Shown here in pieces: positions 19,906 to 30,065 of a stretch of 64,000 nucleotides of DNA. This DNA is from Oxalobacter sp. (GTDB lineage: Bacteria > Pseudomonadota > Gammaproteobacteria > Burkholderiales > Burkholderiaceae_D). Under the pieces are notes generated by a model. It did not search any database, was not told where the DNA came from, and worked only from the letters and a program-made list of their open reading frames with translations. Where the stretch lies: positions 20,755-84,754 of the forward strand of contig JAEEYE010000008.1 in assembly GCA_016291665.1 (NCBI GenBank), in the 5' to 3' direction. Within the stretch, counting starts at the first letter, position 1; every line of letters starts with the position of its first letter. The translations under genes and the position numbers were made by a program.

Positions 19906-20952
19906 TTAAACAAGTTTCCAGGTTAGGTTTTCTCCCGCCATCAAAGGGATCACTTTGTCAGAACCAAATGGCAATGATTCAGGGATTTGCCAATCCCTCT
20001 TTTCCAAGGTGATAGTTGTTCTATTGACGGCAAGGTTGTAGAACTTTGGTCCGTTGATGGCAGTAAACCATTCAAGGTGTTCCAAGGCATTCTGTTGTTC
20101 AAAGACAGTCGCATAGAGTTCAATTGCATGGGATGCACTGTAACATCCAGCACATCCACAAGCATTTTCTTTTGCACCTTTTGCATGGGGAGCTGAATCG
20201 GTACCAGCAAAGAATCGACGGTTGTTTTGGGTCACTGCTTTAAGCAGTGCCTGTCTGTTTTCTTCTCTTTTAAGGATAGGCAAGCAATAGTAGTGTGGAT
20301 GGATACCGCCTACTAGCAAGTGGTTGCGGTTAAAAAGTAGGTGTTGGGGTGTGACTGTTGCTCCAATGAAGCCTTCTGCATCGGTAACGTACTCTGCTGC
20401 AGCCTTTGTTGTTATGTGTTCGAAAACAACCTTCAAATCAGGTAGCATCTTCCTGAGTGGTATGAGCACTTTATCTATGAAAACTGCCTCCCTGTCGAAT
20501 ATATCAACATCAGGATCAGTGACTTCACCATGCATTAGGAGAGGAATACCTTGCTTTTGCATTTCATCTAAGGTTTTGATGCAGTTTGAAAGTGAAGTTA
20601 CACCTGCGTCCGAATTTGTGGTAGCACCTGCAGGATAAAGTTTGATGCCATGGACGATGCCACTTTCTTTTGCCCTAACAATTTCTTCAGGTGGCGTGTT
20701 ATCTGTCAGGTAAAGCGTCATCAAAGGTTGGAAATCAGTGTTGCTTGGTAATTGCGCAAGAATTCGTTTCCTGTATTCCGTAGCATGTTTGGTTGTTGTG
20801 ATAGGAGGTTTTAGGTTAGGCATGATAATGGCACGCCTGAACTGTCTTGCAGCCTGTGTAACGGTGGACTGAAGTACTTTCCCATCACGGAGATGAAGGT
20901 GGAAATCATCAGGCTGAATAATGGTTAGTGTCTTGGTATTTTGCTGGGTCAT
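19906..20952 (-). CDS. pyrC: Dihydroorotase
   Basis: 348 residues, the class II (E. coli PyrC-like) dihydroorotase of pyrimidine synthesis, converting carbamoyl aspartate to dihydroorotate. The zinc ligands of DDFHLHLRDG are at H18 and H20. LKLYPAGATTNS carries the expected position of the carboxylated lysine (HGIKLYPAG), and the later FEHITTK and FAGTDSAPH histidine/aspartate motifs are present. It is transcribed leftward and diverges from the cobalamin adenosyltransferase gene. Confidence 0.96.
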   Translation of the reverse strand: MTQQNTKTLTIIQPDDFHLHLRDGKVLQSTVTQAARQFRRAIIMPNLKPPITTTKHATEYRKRILAQLPSNTDFQPLMTLYLTDNTPPEEIVRAKESGIVHGIKLYPAGATTNSDAGVTSLSNCIKTLDEMQKQGIPLLMHGEVTDPDVDIFDREAVFIDKVLIPLRKMLPDLKVVFEHITTKAAAEYVTDAEGFIGATVTPQHLLFNRNHLLVGGIHPHYYCLPILKREENRQALLKAVTQNNRRFFAGTDSAPHAKGAKENACGCAGCYSASHAIELYATVFEQQNALEHLEWFTAINGPKFYNLAVNRTTITLEKRDWQIPESLPFGSDKVIPLMAGENLTWKLV

Positions 20953-21028
20953 GGTTGGCTGCCTGTCAGTTGTTCATAGGCTTATTATATTGTTTTTGTG
21001 TGATGATTTTCTTATGCATGGTGGCATC

Positions 21029-21565
21029 ATGGTAGTTATAAAGCAGGTTGTAACAAAAACGGGTGATTTTGGCAAAACAACACTTGCGGATGGAAAGCTC
21101 GTATCAAAGTCAAATCCCAGGGTATGTGCTCTAGGGGAAATCGATGAATTGAATGCGTGCATTGGCTATGCTGTAGCACTGAACCTGCCCCAGCCAATTG
21201 GAAAAACATTGGAAGAAATCCAGAATCATCTGTTTAAAGCAAGTGGGGAAATTGCATTATCTAGTAGTACGCGTATAAGCACCCAAGAAACAGCAATGAT
21301 AGAAGGCATGATAGAAAGTTTAAATGCTAACCTTCCACCATTAAGTGGTTTTGTGCGGCTTGGGGGAAGTATTCCTGCTGCACAGTTACATATTGCAAGG
21401 GCTGTATGCAGACGTGCTGAGAGGACTATTGTAAAGCTTTATGAAACGCGGCAAGCCAGTAATGAACTCGTCCGTTACATGAACAGGTTATCGGATCTGC
21501 TCTTCGTTATGGCTCGTGTAACAAACCATATCATGGGTCTAGAAGAAGAAAGAATAAAATATTAA
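21029..21565 (+). CDS. Cob(I)yrinic acid a,c-diamide adenosyltransferase (PduO type)
   Basis: About 178 residues from the ATG at 21029, which has GGTGG about 8 bp upstream; an ATG at 21014 is also possible. The enzyme adenosylates cobalamin to coenzyme B12. The family motifs are KTGDFGKTTLADG at the N-terminus, SNPRVCALGEIDELNACIGY, and the C-terminal RAVCRRAERTIV with MNRLSDLLFVMAR. The frame upstream of 21014 codes for an unrelated hydrophobic stretch and is unlikely to be translated. No cobalamin riboswitch is obvious in the 76-bp gap to pyrC. Confidence 0.92.
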   Translation: MVVIKQVVTKTGDFGKTTLADGKLVSKSNPRVCALGEIDELNACIGYAVALNLPQPIGKTLEEIQNHLFKASGEIALSSSTRISTQETAMIEGMIESLNANLPPLSGFVRLGGSIPAAQLHIARAVCRRAERTIVKLYETRQASNELVRYMNRLSDLLFVMARVTNHIMGLEEERIKY

Positions 21566-21588
21566 GTAAGTACTTACTCTTCTTTCTT
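21546..21588. terminator. Possible bidirectional terminator at the convergent adenosyltransferase/folE2 ends
   Basis: AGTAAGTACTTACT (21565-21578) is a perfect palindrome spanning both gene ends. Outside it, AAGAAAGAA (21546-21554) is complementary to TTCTTTCTT (21580-21588). The stop codons are only 8 bp apart, so this nested structure probably ends both transcripts. Confidence 0.4.
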
Positions 21589-22461
21589 GTTAAATTCTAT
21601 GCAGGCGTAAGCGGAATGATTATGAATAGATTCGAAATTTTCAGCTTCCAAGGAATACGCTGTAATACGATCATCGTTATTCAACATACCGGCTACATCC
21701 CTGACAAGGTCTTCCACGAATTTGGGATTATCGTAGGCATGTTCTGTCACGTATTTTTCATCAGGCCGTTTCAAAAGACCGAAGAGTTCACAAGAAGCTT
21801 GAGCTTCAATGTTTGCAATCAGTTCCTCTATAGGTAGGATTTTTCTTAGGACGGCATTGACTGTGATATGGGAACGCTGGTTGTGCGCACCATATTTGGA
21901 AATCTCCTTGGAACACGGGCAGAGGCTGGTGACAGGAACTTGAACAGAAAGGGTTGTCTTAAGCTCTCCTTTGTCAACTTCTCCTTTCATGCCAACTTCG
22001 TAGTTCATCACGCTTTTCACTCCAGAGATAGGAGCTTCTTTTGTCATGAAGAATGGGAAAAACACTTCAATCATGCCTGATTCGGCGTTTAGTGTCGTCA
22101 GCATGTCGTAGATTAACTTCGTAAAAACATCAAAATCCAATGGCGCAGCATCAAGGCTGGTGAAGTTCTCAAGCAGGTCGATAAAGCGCGACATATGGGT
22201 GCCCTTTTGATAGTCAGGCAACCGTACATACATGTTCCATGTGCCGACGGAAGGTTGGACACCATCACGTGATTGTACTCTGAGGGGATGTTTTACACCT
22301 TTTACGCCAACCTTCTGAATAGTAATCTTGCGCGTATCAATGGTATTCTGGATATCAGGTATGGTGTGTAGACCTGAATTAATACCATCATCTGATGAAG
22401 CGATACATGAGAGGCTTTCGTCAGGATTTGTATCAATGGAAGTTGGATTGCGCAAATTCAT
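21574..22461 (-). CDS. folE2: GTP cyclohydrolase I, FolE2 (type IB)
   Basis: 295 residues. FolE2 makes dihydroneopterin triphosphate from GTP, the first step of folate synthesis and of queuosine precursors. The catalytic region [20 protein letters not shown] holds the metal-binding cysteine, and [15 protein letters not shown] sequence and SRFIDLLE are family signatures. The product also feeds the queF (43 kb) and nudB (53 kb) steps encoded elsewhere in this window. FolE2 does not need zinc and is often Zur-regulated, but I see no clear Zur box. Confidence 0.93.
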   Translation of the reverse strand: MNLRNPTSIDTNPDESLSCIASSDDGINSGLHTIPDIQNTIDTRKITIQKVGVKGVKHPLRVQSRDGVQPSVGTWNMYVRLPDYQKGTHMSRFIDLLENFTSLDAAPLDFDVFTKLIYDMLTTLNAESGMIEVFFPFFMTKEAPISGVKSVMNYEVGMKGEVDKGELKTTLSVQVPVTSLCPCSKEISKYGAHNQRSHITVNAVLRKILPIEELIANIEAQASCELFGLLKRPDEKYVTEHAYDNPKFVEDLVRDVAGMLNNDDRITAYSLEAENFESIHNHSAYACIEFNKKEE

Positions 22462-22507
22462 TTATCGAACCTTAATCTATAACTGATGCAAATTTTTGCA
22501 TAGTATC

Positions 22508-24370
22508 TTACTGGCCTGTCTTCTTTTCAAGGCGTTTCCTAATGGATTTTTCAATGCCCTGTGCATCAAGCCCGTTCATTGCTAACAGGGCTTGCACATC
22601 ACCATGATCAATGAAGTGATCAGGAAGACCCAGTTGAACAACGGGATTAGTGAGTCCTTCTTGTGCTAAAACTTCTAATACAGCTGAACCTGCTCCACCT
22701 GCAACAGTGCCTTCTTCAACGGTCACAATGAGGTTATGGGTTTTAGCTGTTTTGATAATCAACTCTTTATCTATTGGTTTGACAAACCGCATGTTGACGA
22801 CTGTGGCATCTAGACGGTTACCGGCTTCAAGGGCGGGATTTACCATCGTACCAAAAGCTAGGATTGCCGTGGATGATCCATTTCTTAGGATATTTCCCTT
22901 GCCAATCGAAAGGGGAACATTTTCTTTTTTTATAAAAGCGCCAATGCCTGCTCCACGCGGATAGCGCACAGATGCTGGGCCTTTATGATAGTAAGCAGTA
23001 ACTAACATTTGCCATGCCTCATTCTCATCACTTGGTGCCATGATGAGCATGTTGGGTATGCACCGCAAGAAAGCCATGTCGTAACTTCCTGCGTGAGTTG
23101 CGCCGTCCGCACCGACAAGGCCTGCGCGGTCAATGGCAAAGGTGACATCAAGATTTTGCAGGGCAACATCATGAATCAGTTGGTCATAGGCACGTTGCAG
23201 GAAGGTTGAATAAATAGCGACAATCGGTTTGAAACCGTCGCATGCAAGTCCGGCAGCGAATGTTACAGCATGCTGTTCAGCAATGCCGACGTCGAAAAAA
23301 CGTTCTGGAAACTGTTTGGAGAAATCAACCATTCCAGAGCCTTCACTCATGGCTGGCGTAATTGCAATGAGTTTAGGGTCACGTTTTGCGGTTTCGCAAA
23401 GCCAGCTGCCAAACACGTTGGAAAATGTAGGTTTGGCAGCTGGTTTAGATTTTAGGCCTTCTTCTGGACTGAATTTTCCCAAGCCATGATAGAGGGTCGG
23501 ATCAGCTTCGGCTAGTTTGTAACCATGCCCTTTCTTTGTGACGATATGCAGGAACCTAGGGCCTTTGTGGCGCTTCAGGGTCTGGAGGACTTTAATGAGG
23601 TTGCTTACATCATGCCCGTCAATGGGTCCTGTATAACTAAAACCGAATTCATCAAACAAGGTTTTCGGTGATATCAGACCCTTCACATCCTTTTCGAAAT
23701 GCTTGGCTAATTCAATGACTGGTGAAGGAAGGACATTCTCTGCTATGTTCTTGGCTGCTTCGGTTGCTGCGTAAAAGCTACCGCCCATAAGTTGCGTGAA
23801 ATAACGATTCAGTACACCAACGGGTGGCGAAATGGACATGTCATTGTCGTTCAAGATGACAAGCAGGTTGATGTCCTTATAGATTCCAACATTATTCATG
23901 GCTTCGAAAGCCATGCCGCCCGTAATTGCTCCGTCGCCAATGATGGCGATGGCACACCGGTCGCTATGCTGGAATTTTGCAGCCATGGCCATGCCTAGGG
24001 CAGCGGAAATCGATGTAGAAGAGTGAGCGGTACTAAAAGCGTCATACTCACTTTCCTCCCGTTTCGGAAAACCAGAAAGGCCGTTGAGCTGACGTAATGT
24101 TTTCATTTGATCTCGCCGACCAGTCAGTATTTTATGGGCATAACATTGGTGACCAACATCCCAGATTAAACGGTCATCAGGCGTATTGAAGACATAGTGA
24201 AGGGCAATCGATAATTCAACGGTACCCAGGTTTGAGGAAAGGTGTCCGCCTGTCTTTGATACGGATTGGATGATGAACTCACGCAACTCATCGACCAGCT
24301 CGGGGAGCTGGTGGGGTTGTAACCTACGAAGGTCTGCTGGACTGTCAATGGTATTGAGCAGTTTCATCAT
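22508..24370 (-). CDS. dxs: 1-deoxy-D-xylulose-5-phosphate synthase
   Basis: 620 residues. DXS is the thiamine-diphosphate enzyme that condenses pyruvate with glyceraldehyde 3-phosphate at the entry of the MEP isoprenoid pathway. Visible are [19 protein letters not shown], the ThDP motif [16 protein letters not shown], and [20 protein letters not shown] with the catalytic glutamate. The C-terminal ligand domain ends the protein. The start overlaps the end of ispA by 4 bp. The order xseB-ispA-dxs is widely conserved. ispE, a later pathway step, is at 37 kb. Confidence 0.97.
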   Translation of the reverse strand: MMKLLNTIDSPADLRRLQPHQLPELVDELREFIIQSVSKTGGHLSSNLGTVELSIALHYVFNTPDDRLIWDVGHQCYAHKILTGRRDQMKTLRQLNGLSGFPKREESEYDAFSTAHSSTSISAALGMAMAAKFQHSDRCAIAIIGDGAITGGMAFEAMNNVGIYKDINLLVILNDNDMSISPPVGVLNRYFTQLMGGSFYAATEAAKNIAENVLPSPVIELAKHFEKDVKGLISPKTLFDEFGFSYTGPIDGHDVSNLIKVLQTLKRHKGPRFLHIVTKKGHGYKLAEADPTLYHGLGKFSPEEGLKSKPAAKPTFSNVFGSWLCETAKRDPKLIAITPAMSEGSGMVDFSKQFPERFFDVGIAEQHAVTFAAGLACDGFKPIVAIYSTFLQRAYDQLIHDVALQNLDVTFAIDRAGLVGADGATHAGSYDMAFLRCIPNMLIMAPSDENEAWQMLVTAYYHKGPASVRYPRGAGIGAFIKKENVPLSIGKGNILRNGSSTAILAFGTMVNPALEAGNRLDATVVNMRFVKPIDKELIIKTAKTHNLIVTVEEGTVAGGAGSAVLEVLAQEGLTNPVVQLGLPDHFIDHGDVQALLAMNGLDAQGIEKSIRKRLEKKTGQ

Positions 24371-25263
24371 TTCTTCCGATAGATGATTAAGTCGGCGATT
24401 TCGCGTAACAATTCGGCATCTGATCCAAACTGTTCGAGGGCATCATATGCTTGCTTATGCAGTTTTTCAGTCAGTTTTCTTGATTCCTGTAATCCTAACA
24501 GAGAAACATAGGTTGGTTTATCATCCCGTATGTCTTTTCCAGCGGTTTTACCGAGTCCATCGGTATCACCTGTGACATCTAAGATGTCATCGATAATCTG
24601 AAATGCCAAACCGATGCTGTGTGCATATGCCGATAGTGCATCAAATGCTTTTGGTGAGGGTCTCTTCTGTCCTGACAATGCACCGAGTACAACAGAAGCC
24701 TTAATCAAGGCTCCTGTCTTTAATTGATCCATCTGTTCTAGTTCTTTGTAGGAGAGAGGAAAGCCAATACTGGTCAGATCAATAGCCTGGCCGCCACACA
24801 TGCCACTGGCACCTACAGCGACAGCTAAAATGCCGATTCTTTCAACACTTAATGTAGGGTCATCTCCCGTTTTGGCAAGGATTGCAAAAGCCTGTGCTTG
24901 AAGGGCATCCCCGGTTAAAAGAGCCATTGCTTCGCCAAATTGGATATGGGTTGTCGGTTTCCCCCTACGGAGCGTGTCATTGTCCATGCAGGGCATATCA
25001 TCGTGTACTAACGAATATGCATGGATCATCTCAACTGCGCAAGCTACAGGCAACAACACTTCTTTGGGTGCATTAAAGAGGTAACCTGTTGCAAATACAA
25101 GTAAAGGTCGGATACGTTTGCCGCCACCTAAGACTGCATAGCGCATAGCCTCGTTGAGTTCAATTTGTCCTCGCCTATCCGATGTGGTGGGTAAATAAGT
25201 GGCTAGCGCATTTTCAATGTCTGATTGAATGGCTGAAACCCACAGATTGAAACGGTTACTCAT
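24367..25263 (-). CDS. ispA: Farnesyl diphosphate synthase (polyprenyl synthetase)
   Basis: 298 residues. IspA extends dimethylallyl/geranyl diphosphate with isopentenyl diphosphate. The first aspartate-rich motif DDMPCMD (88-94) and the second IIDDILD (223-229) are intact, and [10 protein letters not shown] at 47-55 is the substrate-binding signature. The two residues between the aspartates in the first motif fit short-chain FPP synthases. It overlaps dxs by 4 bp and xseB by 4 bp, so the three genes form one operon. Confidence 0.95.
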   Translation of the reverse strand: MSNRFNLWVSAIQSDIENALATYLPTTSDRRGQIELNEAMRYAVLGGGKRIRPLLVFATGYLFNAPKEVLLPVACAVEMIHAYSLVHDDMPCMDNDTLRRGKPTTHIQFGEAMALLTGDALQAQAFAILAKTGDDPTLSVERIGILAVAVGASGMCGGQAIDLTSIGFPLSYKELEQMDQLKTGALIKASVVLGALSGQKRPSPKAFDALSAYAHSIGLAFQIIDDILDVTGDTDGLGKTAGKDIRDDKPTYVSLLGLQESRKLTEKLHKQAYDALEQFGSDAELLREIADLIIYRKK

Positions 25264-25505
25264 TTTTCAGTTTCGTCTGTAGGTTGGAAAGGTTTGAAAA
25301 TGTCCTTATCCAAAACCCGCACCTGCTGTTCAACCTTGTCCAGTTTGGTCGTACAGAATTGGATCAGGGTTGCTCCCCGTTTATAAGCTTCAATAGATTG
25401 TTCCAGTGATAGTTCGCCAGCTTCCATTCTGGCGACCAGTTGTTCCAGTTCTTTGACTGCTTCTTCGTACGAAGCTGGAAGTTGGCCAATTTCTACAGTA
25501 CTCAT
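25260..25505 (-). CDS. xseB: Exodeoxyribonuclease VII small subunit
   Basis: About 81 residues from the ATG at 25505. The frame opens at 25538, but the extra basic residues are not part of the family. XseB joins XseA in the single-strand-specific exonuclease VII. The signature ASYEEAVKELEQLVARMEAG is present, followed by SLEQSIEAYKRGATL. It is the first gene of the xseB-ispA-dxs operon. Confidence 0.92.
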   Translation of the reverse strand: MSTVEIGQLPASYEEAVKELEQLVARMEAGELSLEQSIEAYKRGATLIQFCTTKLDKVEQQVRVLDKDIFKPFQPTDETEK

Positions 25506-25713
25506 GGATTTTTGACGTAAGGGGCGCCTGCGAATCAAGTTATGGACAAGAAGGTAAAGGGTATCTTTGACCGTGCTTGCTATTATACGCTATGAGTGGT
25601 TTAATCCTCGTTTCCCCTAAGAAAATTATGCTGGGAGATGGCGTTGGCTTACGCCTTCTTTTTTCATGCCAATTGGGTATGACAGGGGTTCCATTTCATT
25701 TTCCCGGTTTCAG

Positions 25714-26625
25714 ATGCAATCACTTTGGATGCTTGTTACTTCACTCTGCCTGACCTTTATGGCAGTGTGTGTCAAACTCGTATCTGATGAGTATTCCACT
25801 CTTGAGATTGTCATGTATCGGAGTCTGGTCGGGGCTATTTTCATGGGGATTATCACCCTCTACCAGAAAGGTTCCATAAAGACCCAATTCCCGTTTGAGC
25901 ATGCCTGGCGTGCGATTGTCGGTGCTACGGCATTTGGCCTGCATTTCTATTCATTCAGGGGACTACCATTGGCCACGGCAGTGACCTTGAACTACACCTC
26001 ACCGATTTGGATTGCCCTTGTTCTGTTTGTGGGTGGATTGCTACAGGGAAAGACGCGGTTCGAATGGCGTTTGGTTGGCGCTATCCTGATTAGCTTTGTT
26101 GGGGTCGTGATGGTGCTACAACCCAACATCCAACAGGAACAGTACCTGTGGGGGCTCATCGGGTTGACTTCAGGTTTTCTAGCAGGGCTGGCAGGTCTTC
26201 AAGTCAGACGGCTCGGGCAGTTAGGTGAGCCAGAATACCGCGTGGTTTTCTACTTTTGTGTCATTAGTACCATTGGTGCAGGCATGCTGACGGTTATCGG
26301 AGCCTACATGCCAGGTAGTGATGGTATTGCATTTCATGAACACAGCCCAAGGGGATTAGTCCTTTTAGTATTGGTGGGGCTTTCTGCTGCAATCGGCCAG
26401 ATGGCAAATACCCGTGCGTTTTCACGCGGAAAAACTCTGTTGACAGCTAACCTGCAATATTCCGGTATTGTGTTCTCTTGCATCTGGGGCATCCTGATAT
26501 GGGGCGATTTATTCGGTTGGTTCAGTTGGGTGGGGATGGCTGTCATCATTGCGAGCGGTGTTGCGGCGACATTTTTTGGTGCAACGGCTAAGAAGACAGA
26601 AAAGACCCTTAAAGGAAAGACGTAA
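25714..26625 (+). CDS. DMT-superfamily (EamA) transporter
   Basis: 303 residues from the ATG at 25714; the frame opens at 25666 but the upstream residues are polar. About ten hydrophobic helices form two EamA repeats. YTSPIWIALVLF and the second-repeat ANLQYSGIVFSCIWG are characteristic of drug/metabolite exporters of this group. The substrate cannot be told from sequence. It is a single rightward gene closed by a strong terminator. Confidence 0.85.
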   Translation: MQSLWMLVTSLCLTFMAVCVKLVSDEYSTLEIVMYRSLVGAIFMGIITLYQKGSIKTQFPFEHAWRAIVGATAFGLHFYSFRGLPLATAVTLNYTSPIWIALVLFVGGLLQGKTRFEWRLVGAILISFVGVVMVLQPNIQQEQYLWGLIGLTSGFLAGLAGLQVRRLGQLGEPEYRVVFYFCVISTIGAGMLTVIGAYMPGSDGIAFHEHSPRGLVLLVLVGLSAAIGQMANTRAFSRGKTLLTANLQYSGIVFSCIWGILIWGDLFGWFSWVGMAVIIASGVAATFFGATAKKTEKTLKGKT

Positions 26626-26709
26626 TCGGGAGTCGAGATGGCGAAGATGAAAAAACTCTTTCCCTTCCTGTGACGAGGAAGGTAGATTTTAATTGCAAAC
26701 AGCACCCTC

Positions 26710-26757
26710 TTTCAGAGAAGCGATGGTTAAAGCGCCGCTTCTCTGAAAATTATTTTT
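26710..26757. terminator. Bidirectional terminator between EamA transporter and yegP
   Basis: TTTCAGAGAAGCG (26710-26722) and CGCTTCTCTGAAA (26736-26748) form a perfect 13-bp stem with a 13-nt loop. A T-rich tail (ATTATTTTT) follows on the plus strand. It lies between two convergent genes. Confidence 0.85.
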
Positions 26758-26770
26758 CAGGTTTCAAGGA

Positions 26771-27145
26771 TTATTTATTTGCCTGTGAAACCGTATCTGT
26801 TACGGCATTTTTCTTAACAGACTCTATACCGTTCAAACAGCTCTTCAATGCTTTGTAGCCTTCACTGACCGCAATAATTTGACCGTTTGTAGCTTTCAGG
26901 CGGAAACGGAATTCACCGGCTTTGTCAGTATAGACTTCAAATTTTGGATGTTTTTCAGCGGTATAACCTTCGACTGTTTGGTTTTCAACTGCAGCCACAG
27001 GTGCGTTTTTCCTGACGCTAGCAATACCGTTCTTTAATCCACTGTCGCTTTTGTAAATCTGGGAGCTTGCAATGACTTCGCCGTTAGTAGCAACAAGATC
27101 GAATTTGTAGCCAGTTTTGGCTTGCTTGATGACATATTTGCCCAT
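26771..27145 (-). CDS. YegP-family DUF1508 protein, two repeats
   Basis: 124 residues made of two DUF1508 repeats (about 1-60 and 66-115). Each carries F-x-L-x-A-T-N-G-x-x-I and a later K-S/L-x-x-N-G-I-x-S-V-x-K-N. The two copies are FDLVATNGEVIASSQ...NGIASVRKN and FRLKATNGQIIAVSE...NGIESVKKN. YegP-like proteins are small beta-rich proteins of unclear function. It is transcribed alone, upstream of polA's end. Confidence 0.85.
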   Translation of the reverse strand: MGKYVIKQAKTGYKFDLVATNGEVIASSQIYKSDSGLKNGIASVRKNAPVAAVENQTVEGYTAEKHPKFEVYTDKAGEFRFRLKATNGQIIAVSEGYKALKSCLNGIESVKKNAVTDTVSQANK

Positions 27146-27307
27146 CTGACTGTCTCCTTGCAGAAAAAGGAAAACTTCTGGTTAGTCTGGTTGGCATCTG
27201 TGTTGATGACCTGTGGATTCCAATACAGATATCCACTTTCCATTTTATACCAGTCTAGAGAAATTCAGATAGTGATGAATAAGCTTTTTTAGCCTCTTTC
27301 CTGAATT

Positions 27308-30058
27308 TTAGTGTGCCTCATCCCAATTGAGACCGTAACCGACATCAGCAATTAACGGCACATCAAGGGTCGCTGCCTGTGACATGATTTCTGGTAGGCG
27401 TTTGCGGACGATGGCAAGTTCATTTTCTGGGACTTCAAGAATCAGTTCATCGTGCACCTGCATAATCATTTTTGATTTGAGGTTCTCAGTGGAAATCCAC
27501 TTGTCTACGGCAATCATCGCGAGTTTGATGATGTCAGCTGCTGTCCCTTGCATAGGGGCGTTAATGGCAGCGCGCTCGGCAGCTTGGCGGCGAGGTCCAC
27601 TTGCGGTAATTTCAGGAAGCCAGAGCCGCCTGCCAAAAACGGTTTCAACAAAACCTTGCTCAGCGGCTTTCTTTCGAGTGTCATCCATGTAGGCGGCAAC
27701 GCCAGGGTATTGTTGGAAATATCGGTCGATATAAGCTTGTGCATCTGCCCTCTTAATACCGAGGTTACTGGCGACGCCAAAGGCGCTCATGCCGTAAATA
27801 AGTCCAAAATTGATTGTCTTTGCATAGCGCCTCTGGTCTGATGTTACCTCAAGCGGGGTAATGTCAAAAATTTCCGAAGCCGTTGCGCGGTGGATATCTT
27901 CGCCTTGGTGGAATGCTTCGAGCAGGCGCTTGTCACCAGACAGGTGTGCCATGATGCGCAGTTCAATTTGGGAGTAGTCCGCAGAAACAATGACGTGCCC
28001 TTCTGGCGCAATAAAAGCTTTTCGGATGTGGCGGCCTTCTTCAGTCCTGACAGGGATGTTTTGGAGGTTTGGATCGTTGGATGCTAACCGTCCTGTAACG
28101 GCAACTGCTTGTGCATAATTGGTATGTATCCTACCTGTGGCGGGATTAACCATTTTGGGCAATTTGTCAGTATAGGTCGATTTCAGTTTTGCTGTACCAC
28201 GGAACTCCAAGATGATTTTTGGCAATGGGTAGTCTTGTGCTAGTTTTTCAAGTACTTCTTCATTCGTGGAAGGCGTTCCGGATGGGGTTTTCTTATTAAC
28301 GGGCAGTTTCAGTTCGTCAAAAAGAATGGAACTCAGTTGTTTTGGAGAGTTCAGGTTAAAGGGTTTTCCTGCCAGTTCGTAGGCCTGTTTCGTCAGGGCG
28401 TCCATTTTTTTTCCAAGTTCAATGGACTGGTTGAGGAGTAGTTTTGCGTCAATTAGTACCCCGTTTCGTTCCATTTTCTTAAGGACGGTTAGAACCGGTA
28501 TTTCAATTTTGCTGTAGACGTCCTTGAGTTTTTCTTGTTGGCTTAGCGTTTGCCACATTACGTGGTGGAGTTGTAGGGTTACATCTGCGTCTTCTGCGGC
28601 GTACTGGGAAGCTGTCTCGATGTCTATTTCGTCAAATCCACGTTGGCTGATTCCTTTTCCGCAGATAGATTCATAGCTGATAGGGATGTGACCCAGCAGT
28701 CGTTCAGATAGGGAATCCATGTCATGGCGACGGTGGGACTGCAAAACATAAGATTCAAGCATCGTGTCATGGGCAATTCCATTTAGGCAGATGCCGTAAT
28801 TGGCGAGGACATGGCTATCGTACTTTAAGTTTTGTCCAACTTTTAGCTGGTTTGTGTTTTCCAACCAAGGCTTTAGTTTTGTAAGGATATGGTCTAGCGT
28901 AAGTTGCTGAGCTCCTAGTGCCTGGTGGCCAATCGGAATATAAGCGGCTTTCCCTGCTTCGACTGAAAGTGAAATGCCGACTAATCTTGCAGTCATTGCG
29001 TCTAAAGAGGTCGTTTCAGTGTCAATGGCGGTTAAATCTGCTACATTGATTTTGTTCAGCCATTTGTCGAGTTGTTCTATTGTTTGGATTGTTTCATATT
29101 TACCCGTTGAAACGAATGAACTGGCAGGCATTTCAAATAGTTTTTCCTGTACTGGAGAAGTTTGTTTTTTTTGTTTTAACTGTTCAAAGGATTCTTCTTC
29201 GCCGTTTAGTTCCCTCAGCATATTCTTGAAACCGAGATGCTGGTATGCCTTTTGCAGTCCGTCGGTATCTTTGTCCCTTTTTCTTAGGCTCGTTTCAATA
29301 GAGTCAACGTAAGCACTGAGATCGCTGTTAGAGTTGATGGTGACCAAGGTACGTGCCTGTGGGAGCCATTCCAGGGATTGCCTGAGGTTTTCACCCACGA
29401 CACCCTTGATGGATGCCGCATTTTCTATGATGTCTTTTAAAGAACCATATTGGGAAAGCCATTTGACTGCTGTTTTGGGACCGACCTTGCTGACACCTGG
29501 GATGTTGTCAGAGGTGTCACCGATGAGGGATAGGTAGTCGATGATACGTTCTGGAGGAACGCCAAATTTTTTGATGACTCCTTCACGGTCTAGGATTTCG
29601 TTTTTCATCGTATTGACCAAGAAGGTATGGTCATCGACAAGCTGCGCCATATCTTTGTCGCCTGTTGAGACTATGACTTTGAATCCCTGCTGGCGGGCGG
29701 CTACAGCCAGTGTGCCGATGACATCATCTGCTTCAATGCCCTCTACGGAAAGCAGTGGCCAACCATGCATCTTGATTAGGTTATGTATTGGGGCAATCTG
29801 AGCAATGAGGTCTTCTGGCATGGGAGGCCTATTAGCCTTGTAATCAGGATATAGGTTATGTCGGAAGGTTTTCCCTTTGGCATCAAATACACAGGCAGCG
29901 TAGGCTGTGGGATAATCTTTTTCAAGGCGATGAATCATATTCATGAAACCATAGACCGTTCCCGTCGGTTCTCCAGCAGAGTTTCTCAGGTCTGGGAGGG
30001 CATGGTAGGCACGGTATAGGAAATTAGAACCATCAACCAGCAATAGACATTTATTCAT
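27308..30058 (-). CDS. polA: DNA polymerase I
   Basis: 916 residues with all three activities predicted. The N-terminal 5'-nuclease begins LLVDGSNFLYRAYHALPD. The 3'-5' exonuclease keeps the DxE motif (AIDTETTSL, D346 and E348), so proofreading is probably intact. The family A polymerase domain has catalytic D694 in DYSQIEL, NFGLIYGMSAFG in the O-helix region, and D870 in VHDELIL. It fills gaps and removes RNA primers. It starts 7 bp from the divergent LOG-family gene. Confidence 0.98.
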   Translation of the reverse strand: MNKCLLLVDGSNFLYRAYHALPDLRNSAGEPTGTVYGFMNMIHRLEKDYPTAYAACVFDAKGKTFRHNLYPDYKANRPPMPEDLIAQIAPIHNLIKMHGWPLLSVEGIEADDVIGTLAVAARQQGFKVIVSTGDKDMAQLVDDHTFLVNTMKNEILDREGVIKKFGVPPERIIDYLSLIGDTSDNIPGVSKVGPKTAVKWLSQYGSLKDIIENAASIKGVVGENLRQSLEWLPQARTLVTINSNSDLSAYVDSIETSLRKRDKDTDGLQKAYQHLGFKNMLRELNGEEESFEQLKQKKQTSPVQEKLFEMPASSFVSTGKYETIQTIEQLDKWLNKINVADLTAIDTETTSLDAMTARLVGISLSVEAGKAAYIPIGHQALGAQQLTLDHILTKLKPWLENTNQLKVGQNLKYDSHVLANYGICLNGIAHDTMLESYVLQSHRRHDMDSLSERLLGHIPISYESICGKGISQRGFDEIDIETASQYAAEDADVTLQLHHVMWQTLSQQEKLKDVYSKIEIPVLTVLKKMERNGVLIDAKLLLNQSIELGKKMDALTKQAYELAGKPFNLNSPKQLSSILFDELKLPVNKKTPSGTPSTNEEVLEKLAQDYPLPKIILEFRGTAKLKSTYTDKLPKMVNPATGRIHTNYAQAVAVTGRLASNDPNLQNIPVRTEEGRHIRKAFIAPEGHVIVSADYSQIELRIMAHLSGDKRLLEAFHQGEDIHRATASEIFDITPLEVTSDQRRYAKTINFGLIYGMSAFGVASNLGIKRADAQAYIDRYFQQYPGVAAYMDDTRKKAAEQGFVETVFGRRLWLPEITASGPRRQAAERAAINAPMQGTAADIIKLAMIAVDKWISTENLKSKMIMQVHDELILEVPENELAIVRKRLPEIMSQAATLDVPLIADVGYGLNWDEAH

Positions 30059-30065
30059 AGTTCAA

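Noticed and set aside
20921..21028. Longer cobalamin adenosyltransferase start at 20921
   Set aside because: The added codons give an unrelated hydrophobic stretch and overlap pyrC; the family begins at MVVIKQVVTKTG.
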